Positions 55,417 to 64,000 of a stretch of DNA of 64,000 nucleotides are shown piece after piece (positions within the stretch are counted from its first letter, which is position 1; each line of letters opens with the position of its first letter). The notes beneath the pieces are model-generated. The model saw only the letters and a list, made by a program, of their open reading frames with translations. It made no database searches and was not told the origin of the DNA. The DNA lies in the NCBI GenBank assembly GCA_034509755.1, contig CM067557.1, forward strand, positions 18,026,001-18,090,000. The letters are read 5' to 3'. The position numbers and the translations under genes were made by a program. Origin of the DNA: Anisodus tanguticus. Taxonomy: Eukaryota > Streptophyta > Magnoliopsida > Solanales > Solanaceae.

Positions 55417-56127
55417 AATAACAAATTATCAGACTTAGAGCACCAACAACCTCTTAGTAACTTTTATGCCTCCATGTAAAATTGAACCGTCACAGATGTA
55501 TTGATAATAATATCTGTCTATAGCAGGTTAAGCTTTCTTTGGAAATAGCGACTCGGTGTAGTCATTGGAAAGATTATGACCCAGGTATGTAAGCTTAAAT
55601 CTTTTATTCACCGCTACGACATGACCTCCAGTTGTATGTTTCCCTATGAGCTATTTGGTCTATATGTGTGAAAGAATATGGAGATTCCATGTTAGTTCAT
55701 TCATCATTAATTAACACCCATGTCATATAATTAAGGGTCTACACTCCATTCTGTTGTTTCCTTTCCTAGTGTTAGAGCTTTCTAGAGTATCTGTAAGGGG
55801 TTACTGAATGGATACCTATGATGAACTATTTGAAGTATTCATATTAGTTTCCTTTCATGAAAAAAGTCTATTGCTAATAATATGCTCCCTTTTACATGAC
55901 ATTTTTAACGGAATATATGATTCATGTGTTGTGCTCCTAATTGTTGAACTTCATATTGATCAATATGCTCATATTAGGTTGAGCCCTTATAATGATTATG
56001 TTCCTAGCATGTTGAAGTTTTAATAAGTATGATCTTCCCTCAGTTATTGTACAGTACCTCTCATTGAGTGTCTACCTATTTTATTGAATATAAGATTCCA
56101 CAAGTTATGTGCTCTAAATGAACCTTA
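55417..56127. other. Unassigned AT-rich sequence
   Basis: About 700 bp without convincing genes. It contains a second GCGACTC near 55550. It may be the start of an Ogre leader after the PBS, but I recognise nothing definite. The short frame 55808-56023 has no known features. Confidence 0.4.
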
Positions 56128-58215
56128 TGTCACGCCCGAACCATGATCTAGGCGTAACACGTACACTCAACGCCTGACTTCATATGACCGAGTGAACCAC
56201 ATGGCTTACTAAATCAACATGGCCATCAAAACATGAAATAATTTAAAACATGTAAAACTGAATACTGTTATTATAGTCTGAAATATATAATTGCGGAAAT
56301 AATCTAAAAATATAATAAGTCTGAATAACTGACATGACATGCTAAACTAGTCTATCAAACCTATGAACATTAGTATGACTGTTAAAAAATGTTTACCAGA
56401 ACAAGGCCCTAGCATACCTTTCTATAAAGCATGACATGAAAATAAATAACTAACACTCCGAATGAGATAGGGCTCACCAAAAGTTGATACTATAGAAATC
56501 CTAGCGAACTGATATGTCGTCCTAAAACTCCGTACCTGCACCGTGAAGTGCAGGCCTCGGGGAAAAGGGAATAAGTACATTTGAATTGTACTCATATGTA
56601 AAGAAACTAAATGAATAAGCAGGCACATGAAATAATAGGAACTGAAACTGAAACTGAAGCTATAACCAGAGCATGAGCATGTACAATATCTGGCATAAAT
56701 ATATATAATAAAAATAAAATATGGTAAATCATTCTCCCACTATAATTGACATGAAACAACCACACGAGAATGTACCATCTGATCTCTGCATGATTAGCTA
56801 AGCCATCTCGTACCTTGTCGGGGTACAAGACATGAACATGACATGAATGAATCCAATAACCCGCAATGGCTAACATGAAGGAATCGTCCTGACTAGGTGG
56901 AGTGATCCTTATCCTACATTAGCATACATAGTTTCAGGCTATCTGAGCCTTCTCGGTAATTTGTGCAACTCCCAAAATATGGACATATATCTAATTGGCT
57001 TAACAACCCATGGATTTCATAATTTTAACTGGGAAACATGATTTATAAATATAGTATAACATGTATAGTTATAATATAAATTGAAAGAGACCTAAAATAT
57101 GTAAAGTTCATATAATGGAATAATATTGGTTTATGGCATGCATTTAAGAACCCATGAAATTCAAGTAATGGGCACTCATGGATTACAAATGGATTCATGA
57201 TAATCCAAATGAAATATGAAGAATACATTTAACGAATTGATAATATAGACATGACATATAATAATACGTGTAGTTAGGGTTATCATGATCTTAGAATAAA
57301 ACCCTAAGCTTGTGAAAATTCATATTTCATGGATGATCGTGGTGTGGGGAAGAACAATAATATTTCTACACGTGGATAGAAGCTCCATTTACCTCAATTC
57401 CGGCCTTTAAGCATACTACAACATTCTTCACCCCTTTCGACTTTAATCGATACGTCTGGAAAGCAACAAATTCTCCTACTTTATACACGTATCACAAACC
57501 TACTCTTTTTTGTTATCTTAAATCCCATGAAAACATTCCAAAAGTAAGCTATGCACTTCAAATAATCACTCCACATCCAATTTGAAGATTGCACAATTAA
57601 TATTCCCAAGTTTTTACCGATTTTTTTAGCTACTATTCATATCTTAAACGGAACTGCTCCGAACCTCTAAATTAAATTTTCACCATTCTGATTTAAGACA
57701 TATATGTTATGAATGATTAGGTAAAATTTGGGCTCAATCCAATGGTTAGATTATCGATAAACATCAAATTAATATGACTAGTTGGAGAGAAAGTCTATAG
57801 AAAAATACAAGGGTTTTCTCTAACTCTTCACAACTCTTGATTTTATGGGGTACCAGGTGGATGAATTTATTCTAGTGTTTAGAAATGATGTAATCTTGTA
57901 TAGTTCAATTGTTCTTGATTGAAAGATTTATCTTAGAGGAAACCTCAAGAAACTAGATCGATAAACCAAACTCTTGAAGGTCTCTTGATTTTTCTTGATC
58001 GTAAGAATGATTTTCTTAAGGTTCTTGAAGTATTGAAGTGCCTAGGTTCTTTAGGGGTGGAGGTAGAGAAAGTATAAATAGTCTATTACGGTTTAGAATT
58101 GTGTTAGAGACATTTTTACTTCATAAAATAATAAAATAAGGAGTCCCAATTCGAGTAGGAAAAGGGTAAAAAATGTAACCTAAAATCTAAAATTCTATCT
58201 GAAAGGACCGTGACG
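56128..58215 (-). repeat. Chromovirus LTR in reverse orientation
   Basis: It starts TGTCACGCCCGAACC on the plus strand. Read in reverse, its end matches the P1 LTR end (CATGGTTCGGG, CTTCACGGTGCAGG, GGGCCTTG and GTGAGCC phrases). Its far side, GAAAGGACCGTGACG, directly precedes the P2 PBS. The part near 58100-58215 could be a remnant of the P2 5' LTR, so the right boundary is uncertain. There are no genes inside. Confidence 0.65.
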
Positions 58216-58218
58216 AAG

Positions 58219-58412
58219 TTGGTATAATAGCTTTAGGTTAAAAAGTCTTAAATAGAACATCAATGTCTAGTAGAGTCTCGCGGATTAGTACGGACACGTC
58301 TGTACTTATCTTCGAGCGGCTATGAGACATTTAGGAAATTTCACTTTCTTATTCATTTCGTGCTATGATTGATCAAATTAGTATCTGACCTTTGTTTCCT
58401 ATTTTCTCTCAG
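58219..58412 (+). promoter_or_regulatory. P2 primer binding site and leader
   Basis: TTGGTATAATAGCTTTAGG at 58219 resembles the initiator-Met PBS. The leader TCTCGCGGATTAGTACGG ... TATGAGACATTTAGG is closely similar to the M1 leader (22600-22710 in reverse), which shows that P2 and M1 belong to one family. Confidence 0.8.
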
Positions 58413-59840
58413 ATGGTGAGGGCTCATGCTCATGCAGTGAGAGATAAGGCACCGATACCTACACCTGTAGTGCCTGGTCATGGTAGAGGTTGTAGGTTAG
58501 GGCTGAGGTAGAGCCCGAGCAGCTGCACCGGTGAGGGGTGGAGCATAGGGAGCCAGTTAGGCTCATGCTAGATTAGTGTCCCTCAAACTAGATATTGAGC
58601 CCCAGGATGAGCAGTATGATGAAGAGACGAGGCTAGACAAAGATCAGCTCAGATTTGTAGCTACTCAATTCTTCAGGATATTGAGTTTGCTTGATGGTTT
58701 TGCCCAGGCGGGCATTCTTCTGACTAATACAGGTGGGTCACAGACCCGAGTGGGAGAAGGACAGACTCTCGAGTTCCTTACTCTAGGGGTTCAACCAGTT
58801 TCTATTTTTGCACTCCATATAGATGAAATTCTAGCACCAGAGTTTGGTCTCCGGCTAGTTACAATAACTATTATGCCTCGCGATGAGTGGAAGATATGGG
58901 AGCATTTCTCCAATATGAAGCCTCTCGTATTCTATGTCCAGCCTGAGGAGGATTCTTATGAGTTTATAGTTAGCAGTCATGAGAAGCTCTATACTTTGGG
59001 TATTGTTGAGTCACATGGGGTTTATTTTGTTGCTCTTCAGCTCATGGGTGATGTGAAGCAATAATGGAGGGCTTATGTTAATTGTCAACCAGTAGGGTTA
59101 CCTCCACTATCTTGTAATAAGTTTTATGGGATCTTTCTAGAGAAGTATGTGCTCCTTATCTTGCGTGTGAGCAAGTAGGATGAGTTCTCTAAGTTGGAGT
59201 GGAGGGGTTCATTAGTTGATGAGTACGAGACTAGTTTCCATGCCTTATCATACTTTGCAGCGCCGCTGCTACCTATAGAGGCGCTTAGAGAGTTAGAGGA
59301 TTTATGACAGTGTTCAGTATTCGCCTTCAGTTGGCTACTTTACAGTTGATGGCCTCTAGGGCTTCTTTTATGTTAGTGCTAGAGCATGTTAGGATGGTTG
59401 AGTTTGTAAGGGGAAAGCAGCCCATAAAGAAGTCCGACAAGATGGTTAGATGACATGGGGATTACAGTGGGTCTACTTCTTATGGGTATGTGTAGCAGGG
59501 TAGATTCCAGCATTCGCAGTCTAGTTGACTGATTTAGGTAGTCCTCCAGATTACATATGGTATTTCTGTAGGGCAGATCGATTATAGTGGGGGTTAGTAT
59601 TCTAAAGGTACTCAGTCTAGGTACTATGACTGTGGTAGTTACTCAGGTTCTTCTATTACTATTCAGCAGCCCTCAGCAGCCAAGACTTGTTACAATTATG
59701 GTGAGGTTAGGCATTTTAGGAGAGGGTGTCCCAAACATAAATCAGGTGGATCCCAAATACCTAGGACCCAAATATAGCAATCTAGGGGTGGCAGTTAGTC
59801 TAGCAGAGAGAGTTCCCAATTAGGCCATGGTGGCCATCAG
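58413..59840 (+). pseudogene. P2 gag with degenerate zinc knuckle
   Basis: The start M-V-R-A-H-A-H-A at 58413 parallels M1. The frame 58576-59064 (162 codons) includes Y-E-F-I-V-S-S-H-E-K-L-Y-T-L-G-I-V-E-S, the gag core. Stops follow at 59062 and later. At 59688-59735 the knuckle reads C-Y-N-Y-G-E-V-R-H-F-R-R-G-C: the second cysteine is tyrosine, so zinc binding is lost. Confidence 0.88.
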
Positions 59841-60450
59841 ACTAGTCAAAATAGATCTCAGATGGGTATAGATAGGGCTCGATCAGGATGTCGCAGCTAT
59901 CAGGGTGCTCAGTCTGAGGGAGGACACACTCATTGTTATGCTTTACCTGGTAGATCAGAGGATGAGGTATTAGATGTGGTTATTACATGTATCATCTCAG
60001 TCTATCATCGGTCTACTTCAGTGCTATTTGATCTGGGGTCTATGTTTTCCTATGTGTCTGTATACTTTTCTGCTGATTTAAATATTTGGTGTGATATGCT
60101 TGATGTCTTATTCGTGTGTCGACACCAGTTAGTGATTCTGTGATTATAGATCGAGTCTATCAATTTTGTGTGGTTACTTTTATAGGTTATCATACCTGGT
60201 AGACTTGGTCATATTAAACATGGTTGATTTTGATATTATCTTGGGTATGAATTGGTTATCATCGTACCACACAATTCTAAACTGTCATGCCAAGACAGTC
60301 ACTTTAGTGATGCCGGGTATTCTAAGGTTGGAGTGGAAGGGCATTCCCACCCTTCTCCTAAGAAGATTATTTATTTCATCCAGGCTAAGAAGGTAGTAGA
60401 TAAGGGTTGTGTGGCATACCTAGCTCATATTCGAGATATGAGTAAAGAGA
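59841..60450 (+). pseudogene. P2 aspartic protease
   Basis: V-L-F-D-L-G-S-M-F-S-Y-V at about 60020-60060 is the active site with aspartate and glycine kept. V-D-F-D-I-I-L-G-M-N-W-L at 60220-60255 is the C-terminal lobe. A stop and a frame change near 60140-60170 separate them. Confidence 0.88.
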
Positions 60451-61390
60451 CTCATTCTCTTGAGTCAGTTCTTGTAGTGAGTGAGTTTGTCGAGGTCTTT
60501 CCATCAGATTTGCTAAGCATGTCACCAGATAAAGATATTAATTTATGTATTGATCTAGAGTCGGGTACTCAACCCATTTCTATTGCTCCATACCGTACGG
60601 CTCCAGCGGAGCTGAGAGAGTTGAAAAAGAAGCTTTAGGATTTATTGAGTAAGGGTTTGATTCGACCTAGCATGTCCCCTTAGGGTGCTCATGCGTTGTT
60701 CGTGAAGAATAAGGATGGAACTATGTGTATGTGTATCAACTAGAGATAGTTGAACAAGGTCACCATCAAAAATAACTATTTGATTCCTCGTATTGATGAC
60801 CTATTCGACCAGCTTCAGGGTGCTTCTATGTTTTCATATATTGATTTGAGGTCTGGGTATCAACAGTTGAAGATTCGAGTCGGGGATGTTCCCAAGACGG
60901 CTTTTAGGACTCATTATTGTCACTACGAGTTCTTGGTGATATCATTTGGGTTTACTAATGCCCGTAAAGCATTCATGGATTTGATGAATGGGATATTCAA
61001 GCCATATTTGGATTCATTTGTGATTGTCTTCATTCATGACATTTTGATCTATTCGAAGAGTCACGAGGACCACGAGAAGCATTTAAGAGTGGTTCTTGGT
61101 TTGTCGAAAGAGAAGAAGTTGTATGCTAAATTCTCGAAGTATGTGTTCTGGATCAGTTCTGTGACATTCTTAAGTTATGTGGTTTCCAATGAGGGTATTA
61201 TGCTTTATCCTAAGAAGTTATAGATAGTCAGGGATTGTCCTAGACTTACTTGAGTGATAGAGATTCAGAGCTTAATGGGTCTCACGAGTTCCTATCATCG
61301 GTTTGTCAAGGGGTTTTGATCTATTGCTTCTCATTTTATGCGATTGACTCTGAAGGAGGTGCCTTTCCAGCGGTCCGATGAGTGTGAGGA
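60451..61390 (+). pseudogene. P2 reverse transcriptase
   Basis: The frame 60750-61223 contains N-Y-L-I-P-R-I-D-D-L-F-D-Q-L, D-L-R-S-G-Y-Q-Q-L and F-R-T-H-Y-C-H-Y-E-F. The catalytic box reads F-I-H-D-I-L-I-Y-S-K-S: the first aspartate of the usual F-I-D-D is histidine. Upstream, stops at 60638, 60682 and 60742 break the fingers. Confidence 0.92.
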
Positions 61391-61802
61391 GTGCTTTTAA
61401 AATCTCAAGTCACTTTTGATCACATCCCCGATTTTAGCCCTTCTGTGGAGGGGAGGGACTTTACCATTTATTGTGATGCTTCGAGGATTGGGTTGGGTTG
61501 TGTGTTGATGCAGGAGGGTAAAGTGACAGCTTATGCACCTAGGCAGACAAAGGTGCATGATAAAAATTACTCTATTTATGACTTGGAGTTGGTAGTTATT
61601 GATTTACCTTGAAGATTTGGAGGCATACATTTATGGAGTTCATTATGAGGTGTATACCGATCACTGCAACCTTCAACATGTGTTCAATCAGAGAGATTTT
61701 AATTATAGATAACGCTGGTGGATGGAGTTGATAACGGAGTATGATATGACCATTTTGTACCACCTGGACAAGGCTAATATGGTACAAGATGCTTTGAGCT
61801 GA
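61391..61802 (+). pseudogene. P2 RNase H
   Basis: The frame 61391-61612 has F-T-I-Y-C-D-A-S-R-I-G-L-G-C-V-L-M and D-L-E-L. After a shift, V-Y-T-D-H-C-N-L-Q-H at about 61655 retains the next aspartate. A TGA precedes the usual end of the A-L-S-R-K linker at 61801. Confidence 0.9.
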
Positions 61803-63088
61803 AAGGTGGTGAGTATGGAGAGTTTGGTGCATCTAATAGTTGATGAGCATTTCTTGGAATTAGAGGTTTTGTCCTTCGCCAACAGTTTTATGAGGCTTGA
61901 TATTTTGAATCCAGGTAGGATTTTGACTTGTATTGAGGAGAGGTCGTCTCTTTTAGAGCAGATCAAGATCCAACAGTATGATGATGTGAAGTTGAGCAAG
62001 ATCAGGGATAAGGTGATGCATGCTTAAGCTAATGAGGCTATGGTTAATGGTGAAGGGGTATTGAGGATCAAAGGGAGAGTATGTACTCCTCGTGTTGGAT
62101 ACTTGACAAGATTGATTATGGAAGAGGCTCACAGCTCTAGATATTCGATTCATCCGGGTGCTACAAAGATGTAATGTGATTTGAAGCAGCATTATTGCTG
62201 GGGTAAGATTAAGAGACACATTGTTGAGTTTTTGTCTCAGTGTATGAATTGTAGCAGGTCAAGTATGAGCACTAGCAACCCGGTGGTTTGACCTAGTGGA
62301 TGCCCATTTGCGAGTGGAAGTAGGAGCGGCTTGCTATGGATTTCGTTGTTGGGTTGCCAAAGACTTTGGACAATTTTGATACTATTTGGGTCATTGTTGA
62401 TAGGTTGACCAAGTCCGTGCATTTCATTTCTATCCAGACGACTTACAATTCAGAGAAGTTGGCCAAGATTTATATTGGTGAGATTGTCGTCTGCATGGGG
62501 AACCTGTTTCTATCAGTTCAGACCGAGGTACTTAGTTTACTTCTCATTTTTGGTAGACTTTTCAAAAGGAGTTGGGTACTCACTTGAATATCAGTACAAC
62601 ATTTCACCCTCAGACGGAAAGTCAGTCTGAGCAGACCATTCAAGTTTTGGAGGATATGTTACGGGCCTACGTGATTGATTTTGGTGGTCATTGGGACCAA
62701 TTCTTACTTTTTTGCAGGGTTTACGTACAACAATAGTTATCACTCAAGTACTGATATGGCGCCATTTGAGGCTTTATATAGTAGGAGGTGTCGCTCTCCG
62801 ATTAGGTGGTTTGATGCGTTCGAGGTGAGGCATTGGGGTATCGATTTGTTGTGTGATTCCTTAGAGAAGATGAAGGTGATTTAGGAAAAACTCTTAGCAG
62901 CTTAGAGTAGACAGAAGAAGTATGCGGATCGGAAGGTCTAACATATAGAGTTTATGGTGGGTGACAGAGTTCTATTGAAGGTCTCGCCCATGAAGGGCGT
63001 GATGAGGTTCGGCATGAGAGGGAATTTGAGTCCGAGGTATATCAGACATTTTGAGATTCTTTAGAGGGTTGGAGAGGTAGCATATGAG
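61803..63088 (+). pseudogene. P2 integrase
   Basis: Visible parts are the zinc-domain H-S-S-R-Y-S-I-H-P-G-A-T-K-M at 62130-62170, C-x-N-C near 62245, and M-D-F-V-V-G-L-P-K-T-L at 62336. S-V-Q-T-E-V-L near 62515 stands in place of the usual D-R-G, and Y-S-R-R-C-R-S-P-I-R-W lies at 62775-62810. About eight stops or shifts are visible. This copy lacks the insert found in M1. Confidence 0.9.
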
Positions 63089-63345
63089 TTGGATCTACCA
63101 CCAGGTCTTTTAGGTGTTCATCCAATTTTCCATATTTCTATGTTGAAGAAGTACCATGCTGATGCGTCCTACATAATTCAGTGGGACTCCTTATTGCTTA
63201 ATCACAATTTGGAGTTCGAAGAAGCGTCTGTGGCCACTTTGGATAGGCAGGTGAGAAAGTTGAGGTTTAAGGAGATTGCTTTTGTGAAGGTGCAATGGAA
63301 GCATCGTCCTATTTAGGAGGCTACCTGGGAGACGAAGGCCGATAT
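63089..63345 (+). pseudogene. P2 chromodomain end
   Basis: The frame 63089-63316 has H-P-I-F-H-I-S-M-L-K-K-Y, then L-D-R-Q-V-R-K-L-R-F-K-E-I and V-K-V-Q-W-K-H-R-P-I. A TAG follows, then E-A-T-W-E-T. This is the usual C-terminus of Del/Tekay pol. Confidence 0.9.
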
Positions 63346-63442
63346 GCGGAGCCGATGCCTTTTCTTGTTTACTACTTACGGTACGTTTCCCCTTTTCATT
63401 TCTCTCTTTTCTAAGATGAACATTTGTTTAATTGGTATCTTA
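63346..63442 (+). other. P2 3' untranslated spacer with weak polypurine tract
   Basis: The spacer ends GAACATTTGTTTAATTGGTATCTTA before the LTR, split here by the eroded tract (TTGGTATC where relatives have a G-A-rich run). No genes. Confidence 0.6.
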
Positions 63443-63541
63443 TGTAATGACCCGTCTGGTCATTCTTAGCAAAATACCTTATTTGACTAAATTACCATTC
63501 TTGTAGACTATGTGGAGTTTGTGACGCGCGGGGATGGGTAG
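63443..63541 (+). repeat. P2 3' LTR, first 99 bp
   Basis: It starts TGTAATGACCCGTCTGG. The phrase GGGGATGGGTAG just before the break matches GCAGGGATGGGTGG in the M1 LTR. This shows that the LTR is interrupted at 63541 rather than ended. Confidence 0.82.
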
Positions 63542-64000
63542 TTTCACACACCAACCTTGGGGTGTGTAGTCGGAACTCGGTGCCTAATTTCTCGAGCATA
63601 CCATGTCTCATCCGTACCTGGATACATATGAATTTGAGGCCAACAAGTCCTCAGATTAAATCTCAATAGGCAACAAGATGTGATAACCTGTAGAAGCAGA
63701 AAAACTCAACATGTATAATATGAAGAAAGCCGACAAGGCCATCATACACATCAACTAACAAATAGAGATACCAGCAAGGCCATACATGACTTTGACACAC
63801 TGGATGACTATATACAAGCCTCTAAGAGTACAAAACACTATTAGGTCAGGATAGGACCCCGCCATACCCATAACTATATATATATATATATATAATCATA
63901 CAGACTCCGAGTACCATATCATAACAAATAGAGAGCTCTGACATCACCGCTGAGCTGGTATCCTCTTAGAAATATGCGTCGCTCTATCTACCCGACCATG
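63542..64000 (-). repeat. M3 LTR inserted in P2 LTR, cut by window end
   Basis: TTTCACACACCAACCTTGGGG resembles the M2 LTR end at 49589 (TTACACCCCAACCTTGGGG), and later phrases such as GCCAACAAG, GCCGACAAGGCC and ACAAGCCTCTA match 49690-49880. It is in minus orientation. An (AT)n run lies at 63874-63893. Confidence 0.78.

Overview
This window is plant nuclear DNA made almost entirely of mobile and virus-derived sequence. I found no host protein gene, tRNA, rRNA or CRISPR array. The best taxonomic guess is a nightshade (Solanaceae). It carries endogenous pararetrovirus (Caulimoviridae, solendovirus or TVCV/LycEPRV-like) copies, Del/Tekay-type Ty3/Gypsy chromoviruses, an Ogre/Tat Gypsy element, an RTE-type LINE and a Copia element. 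This assignment is recognition by family resemblance, not a database result.

Layout. (1) 1-11084, minus strand: about 1.3 head-to-tail copies of an endogenous pararetrovirus. In viral sense the order is capsid, zinc knuckle, protease, RT, RNase H and transactivator-like ORF, then intergenic promoter and leader, a coiled-coil ORF, movement-protein region, a second protease-like segment, a coiled-coil linker, capsid, zinc knuckle and protease. The two capsid starts are 8459 bp apart, about one viral genome. (2) 11081-21865, plus strand: an inverted partial copy of the same virus (transactivator, intergenic repeats, leader). It is split at 11180/20345 by (3) a complete Copia element, 11181-20344, minus orientation, with a 5-bp target duplication CCATC, 1.49 and 1.37 kb LTRs, and an internal inversion that distinguishes the two LTRs. 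(4) 21866-27531: minus-strand chromovirus pieces in the order pol - LTR - PBS - gag, i.e. two units sharing one LTR. (5) 27533-34822: plus-strand chromovirus P1 with a truncated 5' LTR and a full 3' LTR. (6) 34823-55404: plus-strand Ogre/Tat element without its 5' end. It has gag, protease, a putative intron, RT-RH, a second (archaeal-type) RNase H, integrase, a 3 kb 3' untranslated region with three tandem-repeat arrays, and a 3' LTR. An RTE LINE (37978-39080) sits in gag, and a 5'-truncated minus-strand chromovirus M2 (49589-53785) sits in the LTR. (7) 56128-58215: an LTR in reverse orientation. It directly precedes (8) plus-strand chromovirus P2, 58219-63541, whose 3' LTR is interrupted at 63542 by another minus-oriented LTR that runs off the window.

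Almost every reading frame is broken by stops or frameshifts, so nothing here looks autonomous. The longest clean virus frame is the 360-codon capsid ORF at 9922-11004. The nesting gives a relative history. Viral integration and rearrangement came before the Copia insertion; Ogre came before M2; P2 came before the terminal LTR. The items most worth a second look are: a degenerate ~60-bp motif that recurs six times in the Ogre non-coding DNA; the Ogre 3'UTR arrays as a possible satellite source; the inverted LTR segment in the Copia element; the second retropepsin-like segment and the duplicated protease in the virus; and two short blocks of foreign composition that may be organellar.
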